DNA of 64,000 nucleotides from Fasciolopsis buskii (taxonomy: Eukaryota > Platyhelminthes > Trematoda > Plagiorchiida > Fasciolidae), in the NCBI GenBank assembly GCA_008360955.1, contig LUCM01004824.1:94946-158945 (forward strand), read 5' to 3'. The notes beneath the pieces are model-generated. The model did not search any database. It had not been told where the DNA came from and saw nothing but the letters and a program-made list of their open reading frames with translations. This document shows, piece by piece, positions 12,340 through 25,380 of this stretch. The position numbers and the translations under genes were made by a program. Numbering within the stretch: the stretch's first letter is position 1; each line of letters opens with the position of its first letter.

Positions 12340-14080
12340 TGTTTGGATGTTTTGTACTTCACCAGATGGGCATGCGTGCACAGAATGCTGGATTTGTATT
12401 TACCGATTTGTGTCTTTCGTGGGATTTCCGCCTATCGAACAAAGTTTAAGCTTGCACAGTATCGGTAAATTCGATCCTTATTTACAGTTCCAAACATGGC
12501 CCTTCAGGACAGAATGCATACGCACCTTATCACTGTTTGAGCACCGGTGATTTCTTAGTGTCGTATTGTAGGCGAATTCCATTGGCAGTTCAGAAGGTAT
12601 TGCGTCACATACCCCAAACAGTTAAGGAGCCTGAAAAGATTTAAGTGGTTGGGAGGTGCGTTATCCATATCCGAGGATCAGCTCCGCTATTTTAATATTT
12701 GGATTATGGTTGAAAAATGAATCACACTGAACAGTCCATGATAAGACAATGATATATTGGAACAGGCAGTCGAACGTCCTTATTAAGTCGAGTTAGGTTG
12801 ATGTGTTTGCATCCACAAAATCCTCCAACACAACCGTTTGGACCAATAAGTGATATGGCTAAGGAGCACAGTCGGTGACCCCCTTGTATTTGTAATGTTT
12901 ATTCTTCCCTGTTTCTTTAGATTTTCGCTGGTGCTAGATAGCAACCAAAACCAGAGCACTTCAAGCAGGGCTTGTGGTTGTACATATAGTAATCTTCATA
13001 AGGGAGTTTAAAACCGTTGTTATTCTGCTGTTGCTCCATGGCTTTCGATGAAGCATCCTATGAGATTGTTTCACTTCGGAGGGGAAGATAAGTTGAAGTT
13101 TTTTAACAAGTCAGAAATTAGCTTCGTCTTTAGCTGTTTATTCCGTGAGGAAATTTCGTTTGGAGTTTTAAATCCAAACTGAAGCAACGGATTTCTCGCA
13201 GAATAGCAGTATCGGTGCAGATTCACTTCTAATATTGTGAAGAAAACTGTGAGAACCTTAGACAGTTTTGGTAGTCGGTCTCAAATGGTCCGTTGGCGTG
13301 TCTTGTAGGGAATCTGTAAGCTTCAATTTCTCAATAACAGTATAAGGACAGATCGCATTACCACCAAATACAACTATTGTATAACGACGGGAACCACACA
13401 GCAGGGTTGGAAGATCTGATCATGTCTGACATAGCTCTAACGCTGTCTTAGTTTCAATTGCAATTCCAGTCATCACAGGTGTTGTCGAATATTCCAGAAG
13501 AAAATGCCAACTAAGCCAGACTTAAAACGTGTAACGCCTTCAAGCATCGAAGACCCGTCGCACCGAATATTACGTCAAACAAATGGATAGCATCGCTTTC
13601 AGTGAAGCGGAACTCATCTGTTCACATCACAAAGACCAACAAAAGAAACGCGTGGTAGGTCTACCTGTAAGTCACGTGATGCATTCCGGTACAAATGCAC
13701 ACTAGCCTTGCGTAGACAAGCAATTAATGAGAACAGTGGCCACAGGCGGTCTTGAAATAAAGACATTCGTGGAAGGCCATTGGACGGAATGTATTCCGCC
13801 TATCAGGATATCCTCTGTTTTGTATATAAATGTATGAGTTGTAAATAAAACTCAAACGTGTCTTTGGGCTTTATTGGTCTTTACGTTGTCCCCATTTACG
13901 TGGGGCTGGGTAGAAGTCAGCCCAGTGCCTGGTGATTCTTATCCGTTCGTAATTGCAAATGGACGAATTCCGTATACCGATCTCAAATACAATCACTGAA
14001 AAACGTTGCCGTTATCCTTAACATATCTGGCTACGAATCCAAGATTTTAGATCACCCATTAATGGACCTTAAGGAAAAAA
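12340..14080. other. No recognised feature
   Basis: AT-rich, with short frames only. Nothing assignable. The right edge may include the unrecognisable 5' part of the Penelope-like relic. Confidence 0.4.
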
Positions 14081-14099
14081 TGAAGTTTGAACAGCAAAT

Positions 14100-15110
14100 G
14101 CTGTTCTAAACAAGACATGAGCTCGCAACAACAGGTACCTATCGAATCTGAAAGCAAACTTTGGAAAGTCATTGTTGTTTACCCCGTCACCAGAAACTAA
14201 TAGAGTTGAAATGCTTAGCGGTCTAGCAAAGGTTCACAAGCCGGACGTAATAACCCGTCCCAAAGTGGAACCTATCTATCCGCCAAGTATCTCAGCACTC
14301 TGTTGAAGCCACGTCAAAATGTGATGATAAGTCATAAAACTCCTTTGATTCCATTCACATAGTGGAGGCTGAACTAGAATGTGGTAATATAGCTATCAGC
14401 TCAATGTCATATTTTTTTACAAATGTGCCAATAAAAGACAGTTTAGACTTTGTTGGTTTATGGTACTCTCTTTACAGCCCCATGTCCATTAACTCCCTTT
14501 GAAATCATTTCTGGCTTAGAACTCTATCTTAATTCAGCATATTTCACTTTACGTAGACAAACAGATGGTACTGCCAGACGACCTCCATGTCCTCAAAGGT
14601 CGCCGACACTTTCTTACATACACTTGAGTCCGAAGCTATTACACATTTCCGAAATCTCCCACACATTTAATTGAGATATGTTGACAACATGTTTGCCACA
14701 ATCAAGCCGAAAGATTGGACCCTTCCTCAGCTGTCCTAGTAATCAATGTAGCACTGTCTGACTTACGATTGAGACAGAAGACACTGACAATATTACAAAC
14801 TTTCTATATTGCCACTTGAAAGTAAGTGAACTAGGAAAATACACCACCAGCTTCATCGCAAAACAATTCAAACAGTTCAATATTTGCACTTTGAATAGGG
14901 TTGCCCTCAATGTGAAACGCACCAATTTTGTCATTAGCAAATGGAGTGGAAATTTTCGCACCGAAAATGCAGCCCGTAAGAAAAAAGTGATACCCTTAAA
15001 CCGTGTTCCTCAAAGCAGTCACTATCCACCTAGTTTTATATAGCACCAGTTTAAGAAGGAAAAGCGACAATATGACAGACAGATGAAGAGAAACACATCT
15101 CAGCTTTTGT
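14100..15110 (+). mobile_element. Penelope-like element relic (RT)
   Basis: Conceptual translation with frameshifts gives motifs typical of Penelope-like RTs. Around 14211-14265 there is LSGLAKVHKPDV followed by RP, the fingers motif usually written GLPKxHKP. At 14672-14700 there is LRYVDNMFATIKP, the palm motif normally YVDD. The remainder of the thumb runs on to about 15040 (QFNICTLNRVALNVKR). The catalytic second Asp is Asn here and the frame is broken many times, so this is dead. No GIY-YIG endonuclease is recognisable. It is the only protein-level Penelope trace in the window and gives context for the hammerhead-like elements. Confidence 0.65.
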
Positions 15111-15129
15111 GGGGATTCCGTACCGATTA

Positions 15130-17450
15130 GGGATCTCGGAGACAATTAGAAAAGTCTTTGGGGATTGCAATATCCGCATGTCCTTTTTTATTAATAGTGC
15201 GCTAAAACATTTGATGAAATTCTAAGATCCTGTCCAACAACAAGATGGAAAAACAACTGTATTTACAAAATCTGCTGTAAGGAATGCGCAGCCGAATAGA
15301 CAGAACAAACGAACAGACAACTAAAAGTAAGAACTACAGGACATAAACGAGAAGAGACAAACAACAAGACCAACCGATAAAACAGCCTTGGAAAAGCTGG
15401 GGCGAGACTACGCAATCATTCTCAATGGACTGGCCGATGGACAAAATCGGCTAGGACAACACAAAATAAATTCTTCAGATCGGCTTTGGGACACACGGAG
15501 CGGATGTACGCTGAACCCTTGGCAATCAGCGTCCACCCTGATTGCATCAATCGAAACGAGAGAATAGCAAAATCAACCGTACGGACTGGGCTATCATCAC
15601 GGCTATTCAAGTATCCTAGCCAATACAAACTGGGTTTGGCCTCGGTTGACTGCGCGACAGGTGGCAGATAATGTGGCCATGTCCTGCCGACAGCCGATTT
15701 CCTTTAACTGCACCACTTCAAATAAGAAATTTTTAGGCACACACTAGGTTAAGCACTCCCTCACACACGCACACGCGCACAAACAAATGCACACACAACA
15801 CTGAAACATGGCTTTCAAGCTTGTATCATTTGATCATGAAAGTTGCCCTGAGAAAGCTTACTCAAGATAATTGAAATGCTGGTAAAATTTATGCTCTCAA
15901 ATGACAACGCCGCATTGTGATACTAAAAGCTTTCTTGTTGATCTCGGGACTATCTGATTTATTTTTCCCGGCGGACATTTTTGGACACGATTTTTGGTTT
16001 GCCATTGGTCTCCAGAGATTCTTCTGTCAATTGTTTTATTATTTACTGGCATCTTTACTAATCCCATCCAATTGTAGACTGAGTACACCACTCTGGGTCA
16101 CCTATATCGCATGGCAGCGCATCACTTGCGAATTCTAGGCCTTAATAACATCAGTTTATGGGCTAGAGTGAATTTCATTCGTAAAGTCGTTTCCTTTGGG
16201 AAAGAATGTTCATTGTAATGCGACTCGTGATTTTTAAATTACATCCAAAGGCTACTAAATGACGGGAAATCATTTGGTAATTTCATATTCCATGTCGGCG
16301 GCCTGGTTCCTTAGGACAATGGACGATATGGAAATTTCTGTTCCATTATTGACAGTTATGTTAGATTTTAATATCTACAGACGCTATAATTCCATGATCT
16401 GAAATCGGTTGTGGTCCACCCGCATATAGTAGCCGCGTATCATGGACACCGATGTGTGCTGACCAGATCGAAGGAAGCAGTGAGGTAACCTGCAGGCACC
16501 ATGGTGGTCCAGGGAATGGATTTTGGGACTAACGGCACAAAAATCCGCCTAGAATTCGGATATGGCGACTGGCGTGCAAGTGTATTCGCGCAATTACTGA
16601 CTTACACGATCCAGATGAATCACGGACTATGGTTCCGACTATCGAAACGGGGATCACCTGATACCATGCGACAAAATGCTTCCTGTCAGTTTTGAGTACA
16701 ACAGATTTTCGGACCAAGGGCTAGAGCGTTAAAAGTAGTTAAGCTATACTTAACTGCTGCGGTTAACTGAAAAACCGATTGATTGGGATGAAGTAAGTGT
16801 AATAAATACATATGTAGCTTTGTAAAGACTGGTCATTGGTGCAGTAGACAGGGGACTACAAATTTGAAGTGACTTGCTTCGTTGAGATGCAAACGCAAGT
16901 CTCCTGGTTAGACTGTGTTTACAAACCAATGGTTCACCGATGCAAAATTTGTGCCTGGTTTACGTAATTAATGTTGTCTAACCGAAAAAAAGAACAATGT
17001 TGTCTAAGGGTAGTTTGAATTGCAGTTAAAACTAGACAGTTTCGTCATTGGTCTTGACGTCCTATTTCGCTTGTTCCCTTCAAATATCCGTCTTATTTGC
17101 TCATAAGATGACAGTATGACTGCCCGTACCCGCCCTAAAAACCTGGGAGGGATATTCTTCAGGAATTACTGACTACATTTTCGTGTTTAAACAATTTAGA
17201 TCAAATCAATAACATCAAAGTTAATATCAAGGGGTAGATCATCTTCGAAAAGTACCGGTTTGGGTCAACCACTCGAGCACTGCTTGGGGCTTCAGTGAGC
17301 AACAGCGAGAATGCTCACGAAACTGGCCAGTTCGCCACTTTTGACAAATGGTCATTGCATGTAAAATATAGCAATAAATCTTAATGGACTACCAGAGACA
17401 ACGAAGCCAGACGATAGAATTAGCACTAAACTGTTACTCCACAAACTCAT
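15130..17450. other. No recognised gene; possible old repeats
   Basis: Frames at 15422-15671, 15897-16138 and 16501-16717 overlap on both strands and have no domain I recognise. The 16490-16720 stretch has a dispersed-repeat look, being open on both strands with none of the splice signals expected of an exon. This is a judgement by eye. Confidence 0.35.
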
Positions 17451-17459
17451 CGGAAACTT

Positions 17460-17945
17460 GTGCTACCCGTGTGCACACTGTTTGACTATATATGTATATA
17501 TATATATACGTCATCTTAACAAGACCCGGATGCAGAATAGAGAGATAAACAGACGGACAGTGCACAAGACCGAACGGAACTAGCGATCCCATCCAATCAC
17601 TTATTCACGTTTGACGACGAGTCCTGGTTTGGATCGAAACGTCACGATAAACGTATTAACTCAGTGTACGCTTTCTCAACTCTAAAAATATGCAACCTGA
17701 GCTGCAGATATTTTCACTCATCAATATATATATATATATATATCACTCATCCACGTTTGGCGAGTCCTAGTTTGGATCGAAACGTTACAATAAACTTTAT
17801 AGCTCAGTGTATTTGTTTTCTCCTATTATATATATATATATATATATCACTCATCCACGTTTGGCGAGTCCTAGTTTGGATCGAAACGTTACAATAAACT
17901 TTATAGCTCAGTGTATGCCTTCTAATATCTAATATATATATATAT
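17460..17945 (+). repeat. Three hairpin repeat units separated by TA runs
   Basis: An older unit (about 17596-17680) and two nearly identical younger units (17744-17820 and 17848-17918, period 104) each carry ACGTTT, then GAGTCC, a loop, GGATCGAAACGT, a TAAAC box and GCTCAGTGTA. ACGTTT pairs with AAACGT and GAGTCC partly with GGATC, giving a two-step hairpin ending in GAAAC. TA runs of 14-20 bases sit between the units. The layout resembles tandem hammerhead-bearing repeats of flatworms, but a simple hairpin explains the pairing just as well. Confidence 0.55.
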
Positions 17946-17949
17946 GGTT

Positions 17950-19235
17950 TGCAGTCAGTTTTGTTTAGGCTTGTTAATTTTGATGAAGAGCAGTCCGGCT
18001 TTTATTTTACAACCGGAATGTTTGTGGGTTGCAAAATTTTACAAAAATGCGCCACGGAATTTAAATGGGGATAGCAGATGTGTGTATGTGTATGTGTGGG
18101 TTCTATCACTTTCTGTTTTGTAATGTGATAACTTTACTCACTTTAAAATGATCTATCTTTGAACTTTCGAACTATGTTAAACTCGATTCAGTCGGAGGGA
18201 ATTGAATCGGCTTGAACAGTTCGTTGTTCAGTCCACGTACATTCCCTCTCATTACAGAGGTAAAGATTTCCCAATAAATTTAAGCTTAATACAGTCACAC
18301 TGGGTGAAACGAAAATAGCATACTAAGTGAACTGCAAATGAGTATTATCAGGTGAAATCTACTCTGACAGTGCTTTTGATTCTCAGCCAAACGGAGCTGC
18401 GTTTCGCCAAGCGGATGTCAGCCAGAAAAAGAACTGGCTTTAATGGACTCACTTTAGTGACTGATTAGACTTACTCGGCATTCCCAGTGTTCTTATTTCT
18501 ACTAGGAGAAACACGGTAATTTCGAGTGGGAGAGGTAATCAAATAGGATTTTCAAAATCACTGGATAGTTCTTCCGACATCGAAATCCTTTACAACATGA
18601 AACTTAGCGTTATTCATTTTAAAAAAAGGTAGACTGGTTGCGAAACTTGCTTAGGATAAAACGAGACCATAATCCGAACAGCGACTATAAGTTAGATGAC
18701 ATAGGAACTATCACCACCGTGTTGTCTGAATTCCACGCAGTCAACACAAGCTTCGGGAAATGTGATTAATAATTCCTCCTCGAAATGGATGTGCACACAT
18801 TGGTCATACAATTAAACCGGTATGCGAAATTTTCCCGTCGGGACTCGCGTGCAGTAAACGAGAAAAAACGCTGAAATCAATCGTGCGCAACAAGAAACCG
18901 GAAGTCGACGATTTAATTGTTTCTGGTAGTTCGCCAACCAATGGCGAACTGATTCGCCTGTGAGTATGCTGCATGTTTACTTTCGTTCTGTTTTGGAAAT
19001 CACGTGCGCATACCATTTTGTTGACTATCGGGTACCTGTTTTATAATGATTTCTGTTTGCCAGAGTCAAGACTTGTTGTTTGCTCTTGTGTGTCCATACG
19101 TACCAGTTAGCGATTTCGGTGAAAACAGCTAGGTCCAGGGTACACTCCATGAAAAAGCATCACAAAAATCATGTATTAGTAAATTAGTTTTATGTAATCG
19201 GGTAGAAAAAATTGCCTCCGAAGCATCCGATCGAT
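17950..19235. other. No recognised feature
   Basis: There is one minus-strand frame at 18804-19016 with no domain. A GT-rich patch lies near 18080. Nothing assignable. Confidence 0.4.
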
Positions 19236-19254
19236 TTCGGGCTCGATGCTGCTC

Positions 19255-19345
19255 ATCAACCTAGAGGCTCAAACGAGTTTACACTGCACGGTCTGTTTAT
19301 GTACAACAAGTATCCATTCGCATTGGCGACGGCCTTCAATGGACA
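19255..19345 (+). mobile_element. Possible Gypsy-type RT fragment
   Basis: A short frame reads LHGLFMYNKYPFALATAFNG, which resembles the Gypsy RT region usually written THxGLYxYxRLPFGxxxAP. It ends at a stop after about 25 codons, and no flanking RT motif is visible. It may be an old LTR-retrotransposon scrap or coincidence. Confidence 0.3.
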
Positions 19346-19369
19346 AGTACAGATTGGATCGTAAGGAGG

Positions 19370-21700
19370 AAGGACGTCAACCTCATTCAGACGTGAAGTT
19401 TATCTAATGCAGACATCAATGATTAAAGTAGCCGAATATCCTACGGGTGTGAAAGTCGAGAATTGGGGACTTATAACTTTTTCGGAGAATACTGTGATCA
19501 CTTCACCTTACTCTTTGTAGCTTATGTGGATCTCTAAGTTTGTTCGAAACAATGGTTTGCATGCGCATAGTAGACAGCTACGTACAATAGAGACGCATTT
19601 TACAGTCGGTGGAAGCGAATAATGTGTGAGCAGCATATTTAATCAGAACGCGTGTTAAAAAAGGAATTTTCAAATGAATGATCATATGAAACCGATTAGT
19701 TCATGGGATTTCGAACAACAACAACAGCCAAACGACTCGGTCACAACATGAACATGACTGATATCACGACGATCGGAAGGCATTATTCGGTTTGGCAATG
19801 CAGACAAACCAAAAGCAACTGCCCAAATTTTCAAAGACTATAGCAGAACGTCTTAGCATAAACGAAATTTATTTAAGGGGTTGACATGCGCAGAACTACC
19901 GCCCTCCAGGTAGGCGATCAAGGCTTACAACTCAAGTTGTCGTCTGAAACCGTCCCGTGATCTCGGTCAAATGGAAACCAATAGGACAAAATCAGAAGTT
20001 TTCAAAAAAAAGTCCGAGAGCGGATCAGGAAGTCTCAGCTATTCGGGTTGTGGATTTTTCCTGAGAGTAATTTCCAAATGAAGAATGCGCATGGTTGAGT
20101 GAAGGTCTCAAACTAATATGTTTCCTTGCTCTATATCACCCGTTTGCCCCATTCATCATAAATGGATTAAAAATCTGTACTGTGACGATTGTTTTACCGT
20201 GTTTTGCTTCAGTGCTTTCGTATTTCACAAAAAACCGTACCAATTAGGATACTCATCCTAATGGATTGCAAGCTTCGTGTTTTGACAGACGTGGTTTACC
20301 CTTCTCGGGCGTAATACCTTCGTTTGCATACAAATCTAAGCAATCAGTGACTTACAGTTTATCTAAACAAGTTCTGAATCCAACATATTTGGAATGCTGT
20401 TTCGTATTTCGTAACAGAACTTTCGGGCCATGGAACAGGAAAATGCATCATGCACACCAGGAATGATTTGGTCTATTCATTTTCATTATATATATCCAGC
20501 TCATTCAAACTTTTGAGCACCGATCACCCTCTTGTATGAAGTTCATCTTTCGTTTTACATGTTCTTGCTTTGTTCTGAACCCGAAGTGGTAGCTGACGAC
20601 AATAAAACCCCGACTGTTAGACAGTTTACCTATTCGCCAGCCGATTAACACAACCAGTATTTTATCCGAAGTCTTCTCACTTCGAATGACATCACTCATC
20701 TTTTCCACTCGATTCAAGTCCGACCACGGACGAACTAATAATCCAACCTACCTCCTTGGAATGTTTCTCGCTCTACCCGGATAAATATTCTCGTCCTGAG
20801 AAACTTGTGGCTGCAACTGGTGATACTTGTTATCAAGTTGTCTTCTGTTGCAACCGTTTTTGAGCATTCACTGCCGTGCTCGTTCCCACGGATCCACCTT
20901 ACACCTTTTCTCTTGATCTTCGACGTCTTGGAAAACTAAAGAATGCACATTCCAACTTTCCACATTCCCTCAGCGTGACAGATGCCATTTGCCACTACGA
21001 TGATCATTTCTAAACTGTCACAATTTCTCCCACTGGGAATCTGTGTCGAGCTTCATACAAAAGTAAATAGGCCGTTCTATCTAAGACCGGAAGACGATCA
21101 TCTCCCTTTCAAAGAACATGTGTGCATGTCATCGAGAAATCGCGACAGTACTGAATCCTTTCTGTGACTCTGAAAGCAACTCGCCCAAATCACGTCAGGT
21201 GAATTACCAAACTAAGCCCCTGTGGTCGCCTCTGCTATTAGTGGGCAGATTTGACTCCGTGCATGTCTGAGTCCGATTTCTGCAATTTCAGTCGTACGGA
21301 GGAATTTTATTAGGCTACAACTGAGACCGAAGAGGTGGACAAACTGCGACAGACAATCCATTCCCCACATCGATCGTTTTAATCTCTGCTGAATTGGCCT
21401 CGTTTTGCGGTACATAATTGAGGCTGGTCGATTTTGTCCAAATTAAGTGCGAGACAGCCTGCCGCTGGCGTTGACTGGTTAGGTTTTTAAACAGACGCTC
21501 ATTTGTAGCCAGATAAATAGGAAAGGTTGAAATACGGCAAAAAAACATCGGCATTCGCTCTGAATTTCTGGTACCTCGAAGGGAGTTTTTCAAGTGCCCT
21601 GTAGCCCCAACTATTGCCCAGATGTGCCCTTTAGGTTGTCTTCACCAGAAAAGGTCAATGAAAAAATTAATCGCAAAGCCATCTGTGGAATGTATTATCA
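19370..21700. other. No recognised gene
   Basis: Frames of 60-92 codons occur (for example 20505-20717 and 21315-21593 on the minus strand), without domains or paired splice sites that I trust. Confidence 0.35.
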
Positions 21701-21714
21701 AAATTTAAACGCCA

Positions 21715-21957
21715 ATGGATTCCGAAAGTGCTTGTCCAACTGGTTCATTGAAAATACGATTTCCTGATCCCAGTTCTGAACAAGAATGCGTTGAAAGCAC
21801 CGTCTGTTCTCCCAGTGTTTCAACATCTCGTTGTGTAATCGAACACCAGTTTTCGCACACAATTTCCGAGCGTATTCATCTGGAATTCGGGTTCCTTATC
21901 CTAATTTGGAAGTTTGGAGATGGAAAGTTACATGGGCTGAATAATCGGATAAGTAGT
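21715..21957 (+). CDS. Possible first exon, unrecognised
   Basis: An ATG at 21715 opens a 93-codon frame starting MDSESACPTGSLKIRF, rich in Ser and Cys, with fairly normal amino-acid use for its first 65 codons. No domain. A weak donor-like GTAG lies near 21955. It is 150 bases upstream of the well-bounded exon at 22101 on the same strand and could belong to the same gene, but I cannot show a phase-consistent join. Confidence 0.25.
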
Positions 21958-22100
21958 TTCTGCTTGATTCTAAAAGGAATCCTTTTTTGCTTCTAGTGCT
22001 TATGTTGCCACTGATCAGCTATTAATGCCAGTTGCGTTTTGCACAAAACATTTTGAACGTTTGCGACTCAGTTTTGCTTTTCATTCAATAACGATTGCAG

Positions 22101-22250
22101 ATAGCAAAAAATAACGAAAAAGAATCCCAGCTGAATGAACTGAGTAAATTTTCGTACTTTCTGACCTTGGTTTTTGCACTGGAATCTAGTTTGAATTATG
22201 AGAATTGTGCATGGACGGTGGGTGCGTTTATGATTTGGCTAAATGGACTA
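22101..22250 (+). CDS. Internal exon, possible TRP-like channel segment
   Basis: An acceptor (GATTGCAG at 22100) and a strong donor (GTAAGTAG at 22251) bound exactly 150 bases, 50 codons open in phase 0 at both ends. This is one of the best-defined exons in the window. The translation has one hydrophobic segment (KFSYFLTLVFALESS) followed by CAWTVGAFMIWLNGL. The W-x-x-GA-x-x-x-WLN-x-L pattern resembles the S4-S5 region of TRPA-type channels, where a pore-forming subunit would sit in the plasma membrane. That identity rests on about a dozen residues. I find no neighbouring exon with the expected following GIY-containing segment. It could be another polytopic protein. Confidence 0.45.
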
Positions 22251-22259
22251 GTAAGTAGA

Positions 22260-23540
22260 AGGAGAGACCGGCCGAATCAACACATTACTTCTGATTAGAT
22301 TTCAATAAACAAATGCTTTACGATGATATTGGGACAGAAGACCAATACTGACGATTGAGCTGCTGCGGAAGATGAATATTAACATAATTTTTAACGGAAC
22401 ACAAGACCGATTGTGGCAAAAGGGCAGACTTGGACAGAAGTCCGCACTGGGACAAACAGATGAATTACTAAACAAATATGCAAAGATTGAGAAACAGACA
22501 GGATTTACTATTTAAACACGTCAGAGATAGTTGAGCTGATCTACAATGTTCGACAACTGAAATATGGGCTCACGTACCAACTGAAGATAGGCCTGGGGCC
22601 AATAAAGAAGAGCCAGAAAAAAACAACATTAGCGATTAAATGCACACTCACGAAGATGGAAGCTGGCTAGTCACAAGGTCAGTGGCAGAAACGACCCCCG
22701 GTTGGCTTTGCTGGAGATGCATGTACAAGCAACTTTGCTGATACGTGCACGAAAGTCTAAATAGCAAAGGAGCACAAGAATATAATTTGAAAAACATGTG
22801 TATTTTCACCCAATTCTGGAACGCTCTTGGTAAAATGTGCTGGTGATTGTCCGAGGATGCTTGCTGAATAATAATAATCCAAACCGGGAGATAGTACCCA
22901 AAATGGGTGACCACGGAAACAAAGCTATTTATTTTAAGCCCGTTCAACAGGGACCGAACTCCAGTACTTAGCGACAGTAACCGAAAAGAATTACTGTAAA
23001 ATGATAACCGGAAAATTCAGCATTGCCATTATCAAGGTTATATATCATCCGTATACTGTTTTTTTCCCATTTTGATCTACCGGGTACTATCCACGTTTTT
23101 CCTGTCCTCAAATCGGGTTGCAAATAGCATGTACGCTATCACTTCTATCCGACTCGGGTGGAGGCGTTCTAATTGGAGTCGTGGTTGTGTCCTGGATTGT
23201 TCAGATTGATCGAAACCTTAATCTCCAGTGTGTAAATTGTTTTTTTCTCTCTCTCTTCGTCCCCGCCTCACTGGGAAAATAAAAGCCGCAGGTATGTAGT
23301 CCTCAAACAGTTAGGTCATTGGATCAATACGCCCGAGCAAAGGCGAAAGGAAGGAAGAAAACAAGACTGGATACTTGAATGCCGGAGTGGTGGTGGGGAT
23401 GGGGGGTCAGTGGACTAATACCCGAGGATATATCGATATGGTAAACGAAACAATCAGGGGACATACGTGACTGATTACCTACAATTGAATTTTCGATGTC
23501 ATTTCTTGAACTCTCGGTATATTGTGCGGTTCGATCGAGC
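22260..23540. other. Intron-like, no recognised feature
   Basis: Follows a strong donor at 22251. There is a C/T-rich stretch near 23240-23265. A 99-codon minus-strand frame at 22648-22947 has no domain. Confidence 0.35.
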
Positions 23541-23548
23541 ATTTACGA

Positions 23549-23902
23549 TTACATAAATTGTTCCAAACGGTCAATTTGGTGCGTTTGTGTGTATAGGTGA
23601 GGGTGCCAATGTGTAAAAGGTTCACAGTTTACTCTTCCAAGCGGTAAAAAGCACTTTAGTCGATTTATAAATGTGGAAACATAGAAATGATGAAAAACCA
23701 GAAAAGTTTCCGACATCGACAAGGTTCGAATCCATCTATGGACGCAGCCCGAACATTCTGACCGCATGCGCATTTCAAAATAGCTACAGAGCCTCGTCGG
23801 GATGTTCGGACATTTCAGTGACCGACCATTGATTGGTAGTGGAAACTCGGTACACGTTTGCGTTCTTCGTCCTTGAATAGATTCGAACCGTGCTGAAGCC
23901 AA
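23549..23902 (-). repeat. Open frame with two box-B-like sites, possible dispersed repeat
   Basis: The minus strand is open for 117 codons. It carries two near-identical GGTTCGAATC-type sites, at about 23889-23880 and, on the plus strand, 23722-23733. Such sites are found in tRNA-derived repeats. The frame has no domain, and its composition shifts to a CA/GT-rich stretch near 23590. A repeat is more likely than a gene. Confidence 0.3.
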
Positions 23903-23909
23903 AGTTTTC

Positions 23910-25380
23910 TCACGTTAGGATCACGTCTACATTTTCCGAATTTGCTAAAATCAGGCTTTGCAAATGTGGGAATAGACACTGCCAACGCAAATTCGTGTAC
24001 ACGATTGGTGCCATTGGTCCGGTTGATAAAGAAAAAGGCAATCTGTCAGAAATTAGGTTCAGTTTAATTTGTATAACCATTAGTCTTTCCCCAAAGTGCT
24101 CTGGTTTTCCTAACTGTCTCATAATATTGTCTACTCAGAGGAGAATAAGAACGAAAAATGGTTAAAGACCAACTTTAAAGTAATAATTTGAAGAACTGCA
24201 TAGACAAGGAGAGATTTCGAATGCAAAGTAGACACGGACTGCGGCACTCAGGCGTATCACCTACTGACTCCAACCATCGTTTTGGAAATCCCGTGGGAAT
24301 CCAATCGACGGCCTTAATGGGTCTGCACGATCCGGTCATTGACTGATGACCTAGATTCATTCTTAGACCACTGCCTGCCTCGAAGGACAGAGTACAGGGC
24401 TACGGGTGCTCTGTGGGCCTGCGCAAAACATGTTCCAAGCAAGTTAATTAATTCAGATTGAGTGCCTTTTCTAGAGATTGAATCCCACTGCCCACTCCCA
24501 TATTTCTAACCAGAAATAAACAAACCATTTGTTATGCGAGGCCCACTACACCTTTGCAATTCCAAACTCCTGCCCGACTTCCTCTAAATCATCAGCATTT
24601 CATTATAACCCACGGTTTGCTTGTGAATAGTACCTACCGGGCTGAACAGACCGAAGTGAAGTTTGTAGGGTTATGTAGTTAGTGCACTTCTTTTTATGCA
24701 CAGGTGAAAACAAACCCACCAGGTCTGGTGAAATAAGGCGCACTAAAAAGAGAGCAGTGAAACCCGCACAGCCTCATGACTTTGTGTTATTCACACCAAA
24801 TTTAAAGAGCTACGCTTCGAATTACGAGCTCAGGAATGTATGGGGTAACCACTCTCAATTGCAATGACATTTTGCCAAAGCACTGTACTTCAGAACATAT
24901 GCGGACTAAGTAAAACTAAAATCCCCCACGTGATGAAATTTGTGATGTCTTAAACGAAGTTTTACTTTACGTAGGTAATGGGGAAATGCGCTCAGCTTTT
25001 GCGATGGAAAATCCAGCTGATATTGCCGACCTCTGTCTATGAACTGAAATGGAAAAGCCGAAATCCTATTTTCGCTACTGGTAATATTGTCGGTAGTTAG
25101 AAACTGGTGAGATCCACCTCAGCCCAAAGGTGAGGTCGGGGCAACGTGAAAATGGAAGGTACACTGGTGAACTGAATTGGTAATAGGTTGAAAAAAAACA
25201 TACACATAAACCTATTTCCATGTTGGTTGCAGGAAGTTACCGCTTTCAGTTAATTTTGATACGCTCCCACGTTACCAAACCACTCAGTTTGTTTGTGTCA
25301 CCCCACGATTTGTGGGTGCGTGCTGATTGGTAGAAAACCGTGCATTGCATTGAGCAGGGAAGATAGTGATAAGTAAACTC
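23910..25380. other. No recognised gene
   Basis: Short frames only (for example 23890-24165 plus and 24175-24360 minus). A small inverted repeat (CCTCAGCCC/GGTGAGG) lies near 25117-25137. Confidence 0.35.
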
